A stretch of 48,304 nt of DNA from a virus, in the IMG/VR virus record IMGVR_UViG_3300032116_000333, positions 1-48,304 of that record; one strand, written 5' to 3'. Positions within the stretch are counted from its first letter, which is position 1, and each line of letters begins with the position of its first letter. Below, piece by piece: positions 7,237 to 15,180 of this stretch. The translations under genes were made by a program, and so were the position numbers. The notes below the pieces were generated by a model. That model saw only the letters and a list, made by a program, of their open reading frames with translations, was not told the origin of the DNA and did no database searches.

Positions 7237-9809
7237 TACTTATACTGTTCTTCGATCATTTTTTTATAAGTGTCTGTGTTTCCTTTTTCAAGGAAGTAAG
7301 AGCCACGAACATTGTCCTTAATAATAACACCTTTGTAAATATCTTCTGGTTTATACCATACATTATTATCACGAATCATTGCAGTTCTGTAGGCGCTCAC
7401 ATCAGTATCTGCGCCCATAGCAGCAACAATACCAGATTGATCTGCGTCCATGTAGTTTTTATTAATTTCTTCCTGCTCTTTTGCATTTGCAGCAACGACT
7501 TCATCTGCTCGCTTCTCGGCGTCAGACTTTTCTTCTTGCTTGTTATTTAATACACCAGCAACTTCAAGGTTTGTGACATTAGGTGCTAGATTAAATGCAT
7601 TTGCAAGAGCAGGGTCATTGGCAATCGTAATCTTTTCTTCTTCAGAGAAACCAGAGTTATTAATTTCTTCTTGTTTCTGATCGTTTGATGCGGCAACGAC
7701 TTGCTGGACAAACTCAAAGTCACCATCAGCTTTTTCTTCAATCACAGGCTTGATATCCATTTGCATAAGTTCAGCAAAGGTATCTGTTTGCTCGTTTGTT
7801 TGAGTTTCAGTAGCAGCAACCATTTCAATCTTCTCTTCCTGTGCTTGCTCAACTCCAGTATCAATGATTGTTGTTCCGCTTTCTATCTCATTTGCTGTTT
7901 CTGTTTGTGCAACAACCTGTTGCTCAGTTTCTGTTGTCATAGATCCAGTAGAAGAATCTTCAAATACAACCTGTTGAACTTCTCTTCTGCTGCCATCATC
8001 AACTTCTTCTGTTTTATTGGCTGCAGCCATAGCAACATCTTCAACCATGGTTGTTTGACTACTATCTGCAGAAGCAACAACTGTTGTTTGTGTTTCACTA
8101 AAACTCATAGCAATTGATTCTGCTTGACTGACAGACTCAGCGGCTGACTGCTCTGTCTGACTCATTGTTGACGCAAGGGCTTCTCTACCCATCTGTCGTC
8201 CTGTTTCTAAAGTCTCAGAGGCAGAATCAGATGATTCCATCATTTCAGTTTTTTGTTCTTCTTCTTTGGATTCAATGCTTGTTGTTTCTTGGACAACAAA
8301 AGATGAGGAAGATGATTGAGTTGTTGAAGTTCTTGTCGAACTTTCTGTTTGTGTTGTAGTTGCAGCAGAAGCGGATGCAGAAGAACCAGAGGCTGCAGCA
8401 GTTGCATCTGATGCAATGGCGAGAGCACCTTCTAGTGTATTCTTAGAGATTGCATCAGCAAGGATTGCTGCCTTTTCGTCATCTGACAATTCACGATATG
8501 CCGCTACAACTGCAGGAAGGGATGGTTCAGAAGGATCTTCGGCAGTTTCTTCAGCAACTAACACTTCTTCCTCTTCTGATGCTTCTTCTTCAGAACTATC
8601 AGCAAGCATTTCTTCTAAATTCTCATCAGCAGCATCGCCTGATTCTTCATCAGCAACTAATACTTCTTCCTCATCTTCAATCACTTCAGTACCATCAGAT
8701 GAGCCATCGTCTGAACCATCGTCAGAACCTGTCTCTTCAGATATGCCAGGGTCTGTTTCTTCAATAGATGCTAACACTTGCTCTGGATCAGAATAGTCAA
8801 TAGTGCCATCATCAATACCAAGTGTGTCAATAATGCAACTTGGATCAAATGGATCTAATACACAATCCACAGTTGGTGGTTGTTCTTGAAAACTGTAATA
8901 TGTTCCAGAGGTTGGAGTGCCTTCTGTATAAAGGAATAGATAATCTGAATCTGGTCTTTGTATAGAGGTAATCTTTAATGCTTCACCACCAGAACTAACT
9001 GCAGTCCAACCAACTAGATCTTCACCCTTTGTGGCAAGCTGGCTAAACAATATAGGGTCGTTACCCTTAAAAATAAAAATGTAATCACTGCCAGGAGCAC
9101 TGACATTCATACCAGCAAGACCGCCAGAAGTTGGCAATGGAGGTGGCATGTAATTAATCTGAAGCATTGCATTGTCAACGCTAGGACCGTATAATCCACC
9201 CCAGAAGCCAGCATCGTTACCAGTAAATTCTAATCTTGCGCTCGTAAATAAAAAATCAGATTGCACATGGCTATACCAACCAAAATTTTGCCAAGCACTT
9301 TGCGCTTCTTGTCCAAGTAGACATAAACCAAGGATTTCAATACCACCGATGCAACCAATATTTGCTGTAGATGGTGTACCGCTTAATAATGTAAAAGAAT
9401 TGTTTAATCCATTTGTATCATAGAACTTTAAAGTGACAGAAAATGGATCAATAGGACCATCAATGCTAGAGCAGGATCCACCAATAAAATTACGACAAGA
9501 ATTATTCAAATCAAATGAAAATATAAAATTAAATAGGTTTGTTTCGTATTGAGAAAGATCAATATCTTGATACAATGTCCCTTGAACATAACTAAATGTG
9601 TATAGTTTTCCATCACCTGCTGGGACCCAATCACCAAGAGGAAACCCTGCTTCCTTCCATGCACCGCATGTTGGTGCACCAGACACACAGTTGTCCATTG
9701 TTGGATTTACAACAATATTTGGAACATTGACTGCATTGGTCCAATCTAGCTGCTGCGCATTAAGCGCAGCACTAGAGAGTAGCAATAATAGAGCGAGTAA
9801 TCGCTTCAT
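7236..9809 (-). CDS. Large secreted acidic low-complexity protein with globular ends
   Basis: An 857-aa protein. It has a signal peptide (MKRLLALLLLLSSAALNAQ), a globular N-terminal part (about 20-300) containing cysteines and several aromatic beta-type segments, then a very long Glu/Ser/Thr/Ala-rich disordered region (about 340-770). The C-terminal domain ends with a pattern (MGADTDVSAYRTAMI...YKPEDIY) that I recall from other T4-like marine phage proteins. The Glu-rich region would be highly extended and negatively charged. Its start overlaps the previous stop as TAATG. Function is unknown; an extended virion appendage or secreted factor are both possible. Confidence 0.85.
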   Translation of the reverse strand: MKRLLALLLLLSSAALNAQQLDWTNAVNVPNIVVNPTMDNCVSGAPTCGAWKEAGFPLGDWVPAGDGKLYTFSYVQGTLYQDIDLSQYETNLFNFIFSFDLNNSCRNFIGGSCSSIDGPIDPFSVTLKFYDTNGLNNSFTLLSGTPSTANIGCIGGIEILGLCLLGQEAQSAWQNFGWYSHVQSDFLFTSARLEFTGNDAGFWGGLYGPSVDNAMLQINYMPPPLPTSGGLAGMNVSAPGSDYIFIFKGNDPILFSQLATKGEDLVGWTAVSSGGEALKITSIQRPDSDYLFLYTEGTPTSGTYYSFQEQPPTVDCVLDPFDPSCIIDTLGIDDGTIDYSDPEQVLASIEETDPGISEETGSDDGSDDGSSDGTEVIEDEEEVLVADEESGDAADENLEEMLADSSEEEASEEEEVLVAEETAEDPSEPSLPAVVAAYRELSDDEKAAILADAISKNTLEGALAIASDATAAASGSSASASAATTTQTESSTRTSTTQSSSSSFVVQETTSIESKEEEQKTEMMESSDSASETLETGRQMGREALASTMSQTEQSAAESVSQAESIAMSFSETQTTVVASADSSQTTMVEDVAMAAANKTEEVDDGSRREVQQVVFEDSSTGSMTTETEQQVVAQTETANEIESGTTIIDTGVEQAQEEKIEMVAATETQTNEQTDTFAELMQMDIKPVIEEKADGDFEFVQQVVAASNDQKQEEINNSGFSEEEKITIANDPALANAFNLAPNVTNLEVAGVLNNKQEEKSDAEKRADEVVAANAKEQEEINKNYMDADQSGIVAAMGADTDVSAYRTAMIRDNNVWYKPEDIYKGVIIKDNVRGSYFLEKGNTDTYKKMIEEQYK

Positions 9810-11377
9810 TATTCACCAGCTGGTTTTGCTACTGGAAGATCTTCAGTTGTATCTTTTTTCCAAACTTCCCACCATCTCTTACGGAAGTCTGGTCTTTCTT
9901 CTTTGTTAGCAGCCCACTGTTCGTTGGCTTCTTTACCAATCTTACCCATATACGGGCAAGGTGTGCCAGCCATTTCCATAGCCTTAAACACGCGCTCGTC
10001 TTGGCACATCATTGATACAGCAGCAACTTTCATACCCATGTCATATAGAGTCTTGGAAAGTTTTAATCTTTCGCAATTCATATCGCGAACTGCCTTACCA
10101 GCAGATAGACCAATGACCTGTGTTTGAACGGCACCTGAGACGCCACTGACGCAGACATCCTGGCTATATGTTGAGATCATAGGCGCGATAGCACTAGCAG
10201 GTGGTGCCTTAATCTCTTGTTCTACCTTTGTAATGTTTTCGTTACGATTGATGTTCGTATTTGTATTCTCAGTCTTTACATTGCTTTGGCTTGTGCTTTC
10301 AGACTTATTAATATTCTCGTTCTTATTTACAGCCGTTGAAGTGCTTACATTGACATTGTTATTATTATTCGTATTTGTGCTAGTGCTATCGCTTTTATTG
10401 ATATTCGTATTTGTTGAAACACTGTTGTTATTGTTATTATTCGTGTTTACACTTGTTGAGTTATTGTTGTTTGTGTTAACATTGTTTGAGTTAATCGTTG
10501 TATCGTTCTTATTGTTATTATTATAAGTGACTTCACCAGACATGTTGTTATTATTGTTATTCGTGTTGGTAGAAGTGCTCACATTATTATTAAAGTTTGT
10601 GTTTGTAGACACAGAGTTATTGTTATTATTATTCGTGTTCACGCTCGTAGATGTGTTCACATTGTTATTATTATTCGTGTTCACGCTGGTTGAAGTATTC
10701 ACATTGTTGTTGTTATTTGTGTTTACGCTCGTTGTCGTATTCACATTATTATTGTTATTTGTCGAAGTCGTATTATTCGTATTCTGATTGATATTTGTCA
10801 AAGTACCAGACTGAATGTTATTATTCGTATTCACATTCGTATTGGTATTTGTATTCGTAGAGGTGCTGGTGCTAACATTATTGTTGTTGTTATTATTCGT
10901 TAAAGTACCAGACTGAATGTTGTTATTTGTATTCACATTCGTATTGGTATTTGTACTATTAACGGTAGAGGTGTTAATGTTAGTGTTGGTATTATCACTA
11001 GTTGTAGTGTTATTGTTATTATAGTTTACCGTACCACTGTTAATATTATTATTCGTATTTACATTGGTATTGGTATTTGTAGAGGTCGAAGTCGAAGTGT
11101 TTGTGTTCACATTCGTATTCGTATTATCAGAAGTCGAAGTAGAGGTCGAAGTGTTCGTATTCTGATTAATATTCGTTGCAGTACCAGATTGAATGTTATT
11201 ATTCGTATTTACATTCGTGTTGGTATTGTCCGAAGTCGATGTGGAGGTCGAAGTCGAAGTTGAAGTAGATGTTGTATTAACATCTGAGGTCGTATTGACC
11301 GTAGAAACTGTAGTTGTCTGGGCGAATGCCTGTGCTGCGCCGACTGCGAATAGTAGCGCAAAAAGTAACTTTCTCAT
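9809..11377 (-). CDS. Secreted Asn/Thr/Ser-rich repeat protein with conserved C-terminal domain
   Basis: A 522-aa protein. A signal peptide (MRKLLFALLFAVGAAQAFAQ) is followed by about 360 residues made almost only of Asn, Thr, Ser and Val. A subrepeat of the type NTNTNVNTNNNIQSGT occurs four times in slightly different forms. The C-terminal domain (about 395-522) is normal protein, with four cysteines, GLSAGKAVRDMNCERLKLS and KVAAVSMMCQDERVF. I recall this domain as conserved in T4-like marine phages. The gene is first in a TAATG-coupled group and is preceded by a consensus late-promoter box. The repeat tract could form a beta-rich stalk or an aggregation-prone fibre; this is inference. Confidence 0.87.
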   Translation of the reverse strand: MRKLLFALLFAVGAAQAFAQTTTVSTVNTTSDVNTTSTSTSTSTSTSTSDNTNTNVNTNNNIQSGTATNINQNTNTSTSTSTSDNTNTNVNTNTSTSTSTNTNTNVNTNNNINSGTVNYNNNNTTTSDNTNTNINTSTVNSTNTNTNVNTNNNIQSGTLTNNNNNNNVSTSTSTNTNTNTNVNTNNNIQSGTLTNINQNTNNTTSTNNNNNVNTTTSVNTNNNNNVNTSTSVNTNNNNNVNTSTSVNTNNNNNNSVSTNTNFNNNVSTSTNTNNNNNNMSGEVTYNNNNKNDTTINSNNVNTNNNNSTSVNTNNNNNNSVSTNTNINKSDSTSTNTNNNNNVNVSTSTAVNKNENINKSESTSQSNVKTENTNTNINRNENITKVEQEIKAPPASAIAPMISTYSQDVCVSGVSGAVQTQVIGLSAGKAVRDMNCERLKLSKTLYDMGMKVAAVSMMCQDERVFKAMEMAGTPCPYMGKIGKEANEQWAANKEERPDFRKRWWEVWKKDTTEDLPVAKPAGE

Positions 11378-11424
11378 TTTCTCTCCTGACTTTTATGTCT
11401 TTTAGTATAACAAAAACATAAATT

Positions 11425-11448
11425 ATAGTTTCTGCACTCGGAAACTAT
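11425..11448 (-). promoter_or_regulatory. 8-bp hairpin in the 5' leader of the Asn/Thr-rich protein gene
   Basis: Arms at 11425-11432 and 11441-11448 are perfect inverted repeats (atagtttc / gaaactat) around an 8-nt loop. The hairpin lies between the late-promoter box at 11497-11504 and the ATG at 11377, so it would be transcribed in a leader of about 110 nt. Sequence downstream on the minus strand is U-rich but interrupted, so it is not a clean terminator. It may protect the mRNA end or modulate translation. Confidence 0.5.
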
Positions 11449-11496
11449 GTAAATCAGCAGTTAAATGACAAACGTCAATTCTTTAGTAATTATACC

Positions 11497-11504
11497 TATT
11501 TATA
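11497..11504 (-). promoter_or_regulatory. T4-type late promoter box (TATAAATA)
   Basis: The minus strand reads TATAAATA exactly, the known -10 element of T4 late promoters recognised by gp55-containing polymerase. It lies in the largest intergenic space of the window (11378-11551) and points to the secreted-protein group at 11377-6793. No upstream -35 element is expected for this class. Confidence 0.7.
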
Positions 11505-11508
11505 ATGC

Positions 11509-11524
11509 CAACGGTTTTCCGTCG
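11509..11524 (-). repeat. Short hairpin upstream of the late promoter
   Basis: The minus strand forms a 6-bp stem (CGACGG / CCGTTG, one G-U pair) closed by an AAAA loop, about 27 nt beyond the stop codon of the LamG fibre gene. It could slow polymerase or protect the fibre mRNA 3' end. No U-run follows it directly, so it is not called a terminator. The remaining bases of 11378-11551 show nothing else I can support. Confidence 0.35.
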
Positions 11525-11551
11525 CTTTATTTTAAGATGCAAAAAACGTAC

Positions 11552-14500
11552 CTATTTATCCTTAAACTTCGCAGTTGGTGCAGTGAAGTTGGCTGTGTAA
11601 CGAGCATAACCTTTGGTGATGCGAAGATCGTCGATGTAACCACTAAAATCGTTTGTAAGAGTTGACAACTGCTCACCGATACATAAACGGTTAGTATTAG
11701 TGAGATTAGTTGAATCAGTTGCAGAAGCGACTTGTGTGCCATCAATAAACAATCTATTCGTTGATCCAGAGCGAGTGACAGCGATATGATACCAAGTATT
11801 TGTTGTGATTCTAGAAGTAGAAGGGTCTTGCAATAATATAGTGCTAGCGCCAACTAAGAATGTTATTGATGTTCCTATTGATCTCCAATATAGCTGCCAA
11901 CTATTTGCATTTCCAGATACCCATTTATCTAACAGTACTCTATTTGTACTTAACGCTGAGAAATTAATCCACAATTCTATAGTAAAATCGCCAGTACCAA
12001 AATCTAAATTAGGAGATGATGGGATTGTAATATTGTCACCAGTTCCATCAAAGGCAATCGAACCACTACCATACTTGTACTGTGCAGTGCTGACTTTTGC
12101 ATCACCAACTGTTTCAAAAACATTCTTCGCTGTTTGATCAAAGATTCCAGCGTTGGTGAAGTTACACAACAAGGATGTGTTAGCGATGTTCGTAAATGGT
12201 GCTGATGGTGGAATGAATGGATTGGTGTAGAGAGCAGTACCTTTCACTATACGAAGTCCAGATAGATATCCATTTAAATAATATCCTCCTGTGCGGTGAG
12301 AACCAATTGTCAATGCATGAGTACTGTTCATCAATGCCGCAGAAAGTGTTGACGTTCCTGTCAACGCACCATTATTAAAATATCTAATTGTGCTGCCACT
12401 TCGCGTGACAGCAAAATGATACCACCTACCAACAGTGATATTTGGTATTACAGACGCATTAAGCACACCCCAAGATGATCCATCAGCGGAAGCCGTAAAT
12501 ACTAAACCGCCGCTGCTAGTATATAGAATATAAGGTGAAAATGTTGATGCCGCATCCCATCCTTTGGATACAATTACTTGGCTATCAGCAGCAGAATTAA
12601 AATAGACCCAACCTTCAATTGTAAAATCAGTAAATGCATCTAAAGCAACATCATCAGCGATACTCAAATAATCTCCAGTGCCATCAAAATATGCACTACC
12701 ACCAACATTCGCTGTTGAATATGCAATGTTTGCATTAAAAGTTTGCCCAAACGGATTAAACGTTCTTGGTATTGCATCACCATTGCGCGTGATCGTGAAT
12801 GCGTTGGTACTGTTGTCAATCAATGTTGCAGATTGACATGTAAGTAATGCCGTATTGGCATCTGAAGTAAATTGTGTTGTTGATGGCGTAAAATTGGCTG
12901 TATATCTTGCACTATTTGAAACTCTTAAATTAGAAATATATCCTGGCCAATTTTCATTACCTGAACTCCAAGAACCAATATATCCCGTTGATCCACTAAA
13001 TGCTGTACTAGTAGTTGTATCTAAAACCTTTGTTCCACCAATAAAACCAAACACATTAGAAGATTGTTGAACAACTGCAACATGAACCCATGTATTTTGA
13101 ACCAAATTTGTTGCAGCCGTTGTTGCAGAAAAACCATAAAAACGAAGTTTCCCTGCATCTAATAACATTCCCATACCAGTATTGGTTATAAAAATATCAT
13201 GAAAGCCAGAGTGATTTCCTGTATAATATACCCATGCTTCAATTGTTAATGGTCCAGTTCCTATAGAAGATAATGTTGATCCAGCATTGTAAGTTAGATA
13301 GTCTCCAGTTCCATCAAAAAACACGCTATGACTGTTTGAACTTAAGAGACCAGATGAGAATGGCGAGAACGATTGAACAGACACATCACCAGCGCGTGTA
13401 ATTGTAAAACTATTTGGTCCTTCGTCAACAAAACGATTTGATTGTAATACAAGTAATTGTGTATTTGCAATAGGAGTTAGTGGTGCAGTTGGAGGAGTAA
13501 ACGCTGCAGTATAGACGGCAGTTCCTTTCACAATACGAACATTTGACATGTAACCAGTTATTACACCTGCTCCTGGGCTAGTTGCACTCGAACTTATATG
13601 AAGCGCAGCAGTGCTTCCCGCTATATTAGTGCTATCCGTTACTGTGGTTTCTAATACACCATTAATAAACAATCTTAAATTAGTTCCACTTCTTGACACT
13701 GCAAGGTGATTCCATTTATTTGCAGAAACAGTATTTGCTGAATATGCTTTAAACGAACCTTCAGACCAAAATGCAACTCTATTATTTGCTAAAACTTCAA
13801 ACGAACTACCGTCGCTAGCATTATATTGTCCTACCAAAATTACGTTAGTGCCGATTGATGTTTGATATGTCCAGCATTCTATTGTAAAATCGCCAGTTCC
13901 GTAATCCCATGCAGCGTTATCTGGTACAGTTATATAATCACCAGTTCCATCAAAATATCCTGACCACCCAGTTTGACTAAATGGCGAATAACTTCCTTGA
14001 GTTGCATTACCATTTCTTGTAATCGTAAAGTTATTATTGCTTGAATCTAAGAACGTATGATTGTTTTGATTATTCGCACCATCAGCATGAATCAACAGAA
14101 CATTATTGGCAAACAATACACCCTCGCCCGTCGTAGCAGTAAGGCTAAATGCTCTTGAGGAACTTTGATTTTGAGCATCTATTGCATTCACAGTAAAGTT
14201 ATAAGTCGTATCAGTTTCTGGTGGTGTTGTGATCGTGCCACTGATAACGCCATTTGACGCAAGTGTGATGCCGCCTGGCAATGAACTACCAGCAGCCAAT
14301 GCATAAGTCAATGGTGCATCACCAGTTGCGGATAAAGAAATATTAAATGTGCCAGTTGCATCTTGTTCAGCTAAAGTCGCACCAGTTACCCATGTTGGTT
14401 CGCCAGATACCTGCAATCCAGGAATTAATATTGCAGTCGCACCATCTTCTGGATTAATCACATAAACAGGATATGTTGCAGAAGAAAGAGCAGGACCAGT

Positions 14501-14767
14501 AAATGATAAATTGCTTGCGCTGATATAAGAAACGGAAGGAACGTTATTGCCGTTAATAAAAACAGTTGAGTTTGATTTAAAACCCGAGCCTGTGATATAG
14601 AGAGTTTGACCGCCATTCGTATTTGCAGCAGTATCATCATCAGGATAAATGATCGTTGAGATTTTAGGACCACCACCAGCCGAAATAGTCGTATTTAACG
14701 CAGAGGAAATTTGCGTTGTGCTAATTGTTCCTGACTGAATTGCACCACCTGATAGTTTACCTGCCAT
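11552..14767 (-). CDS. Large adhesin/tail-fibre protein with IPT, Ig-like and four LamG-like domains
   Basis: A 1071-aa protein. The N-terminus (1-30, MAGKLSGGAIQSGTIS...) resembles phage fibre attachment segments. An IPT/TIG-like domain follows (about 35-120, with GGQTLYITGSGF), then a putative-Ig domain (about 125-212, with LPGGITLASNGVISGT). Four concanavalin/LamG-type domains follow (about 218-430, 440-630, 640-850, 860-1071). Each LamG carries a recurring FDGTGDY or FDGTGDN signature followed by FTIE.W and a late IVKGTA/LRITKGYARYT segment. Such domains bind glycans in known proteins, so a receptor-binding or capsule-binding role on the virion is likely. Its N-terminal 120 residues are duplicated in the gene just upstream. 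Confidence 0.88.
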   Translation of the reverse strand: MAGKLSGGAIQSGTISTTQISSALNTTISAGGGPKISTIIYPDDDTAANTNGGQTLYITGSGFKSNSTVFINGNNVPSVSYISASNLSFTGPALSSATYPVYVINPEDGATAILIPGLQVSGEPTWVTGATLAEQDATGTFNISLSATGDAPLTYALAAGSSLPGGITLASNGVISGTITTPPETDTTYNFTVNAIDAQNQSSSRAFSLTATTGEGVLFANNVLLIHADGANNQNNHTFLDSSNNNFTITRNGNATQGSYSPFSQTGWSGYFDGTGDYITVPDNAAWDYGTGDFTIECWTYQTSIGTNVILVGQYNASDGSSFEVLANNRVAFWSEGSFKAYSANTVSANKWNHLAVSRSGTNLRLFINGVLETTVTDSTNIAGSTAALHISSSATSPGAGVITGYMSNVRIVKGTAVYTAAFTPPTAPLTPIANTQLLVLQSNRFVDEGPNSFTITRAGDVSVQSFSPFSSGLLSSNSHSVFFDGTGDYLTYNAGSTLSSIGTGPLTIEAWVYYTGNHSGFHDIFITNTGMGMLLDAGKLRFYGFSATTAATNLVQNTWVHVAVVQQSSNVFGFIGGTKVLDTTTSTAFSGSTGYIGSWSSGNENWPGYISNLRVSNSARYTANFTPSTTQFTSDANTALLTCQSATLIDNSTNAFTITRNGDAIPRTFNPFGQTFNANIAYSTANVGGSAYFDGTGDYLSIADDVALDAFTDFTIEGWVYFNSAADSQVIVSKGWDAASTFSPYILYTSSGGLVFTASADGSSWGVLNASVIPNITVGRWYHFAVTRSGSTIRYFNNGALTGTSTLSAALMNSTHALTIGSHRTGGYYLNGYLSGLRIVKGTALYTNPFIPPSAPFTNIANTSLLCNFTNAGIFDQTAKNVFETVGDAKVSTAQYKYGSGSIAFDGTGDNITIPSSPNLDFGTGDFTIELWINFSALSTNRVLLDKWVSGNANSWQLYWRSIGTSITFLVGASTILLQDPSTSRITTNTWYHIAVTRSGSTNRLFIDGTQVASATDSTNLTNTNRLCIGEQLSTLTNDFSGYIDDLRITKGYARYTANFTAPTAKFKDK

Positions 14768-14775
14768 TTGAGCCT

Positions 14776-15147
14776 CTAATAATTTGTAACTGATAAGCCT
14801 GGAGCGCGAACTCCAAATGCACCAGTTTCTGGATTAATTACATATACCAAGTACGTTCCAACAGAAAGCGCAGGAGTCGTAAATTGCACATTGCTTGAAC
14901 TTATATAAGTGACCGAAGGTGCTACTGTTGTGTTTATATAAACAGATGCGTTTGATGCAAAGTTTGAACCCAAGAGCGTAATCGTTTGACCGCCTGATGC
15001 TCTTGCTGAACTATTTGCCCCAAAATAAATTAAATTGCTCACTTTAGGACCACCAGAAGAAGTTATCTGCGTGTTGAGACTGGAGTCAAGCTTGCTTAAC
15101 TCGATCGTTCCTGCTTCAATTGCACCACCAGATAACTTGCCTGCCAT
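14776..15147 (-). CDS. Short IPT-domain fibre protein, paralogue of the N-terminus of the LamG adhesin
   Basis: A 123-aa protein that aligns along its full length with residues 1-122 of the downstream 1071-aa adhesin. Both start MAGKLSGGAI, both share GGQT...GS.F.SN..V.IN and PSV.YIS.SN, and both have YVINPE.GA near the end. It therefore holds the attachment segment plus one IPT/TIG domain and nothing else. It may be a baseplate or fibre adaptor, or what remained after a tandem duplication that gave the large adhesin. A late-promoter-like box lies 23 nt upstream of its ATG. Confidence 0.85.
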   Translation of the reverse strand: MAGKLSGGAIEAGTIELSKLDSSLNTQITSSGGPKVSNLIYFGANSSARASGGQTITLLGSNFASNASVYINTTVAPSVTYISSSNVQFTTPALSVGTYLVYVINPETGAFGVRAPGLSVTNY

Positions 15148-15169
15148 TTAATCTTCCTTTGTTTTTTGA

Positions 15170-15177
15170 TATTTATT
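15170..15177 (-). promoter_or_regulatory. Late-promoter-like box (AATAAATA)
   Basis: The minus strand reads AATAAATA in the short gap after the 15181-16611 gene, 23 nt before the ATG of the short IPT protein. It fits the NATAAATA form of T4-type late promoters. The same box with similar spacing recurs at 24979-24986 and 28923-28930. Confidence 0.5.
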
Positions 15178-15180
15178 TTA

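Noticed and set aside
8416-8796. Long plus-strand frame rich in Ser and Ala opposite the acidic secreted protein
   Set aside because: It mirrors the Glu/Ser codon bias of the minus-strand gene, has no ribosome site, and all convincing genes are on the minus strand.
10233-10787. Plus-strand frames of Leu/Val/Phe-rich sequence resembling membrane proteins
   Set aside because: They are the reverse reading of Asn/Thr codon repeats (AAY/ACN read as Leu/Val), not a real gene.
9809-11377. Repeat array that might be taken for a CRISPR
   Set aside because: Units are degenerate, in frame and coding, with no constant repeat length or unique spacers.
11422-11478. Sigma-70-type promoter (TTGACG with a TATAAT downstream) in the intergenic gap
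   Set aside because: The two elements are not at 16-18 nt spacing from each other, and TATAAT overlaps the hairpin arm; the TATAAATA late box explains the gap better.
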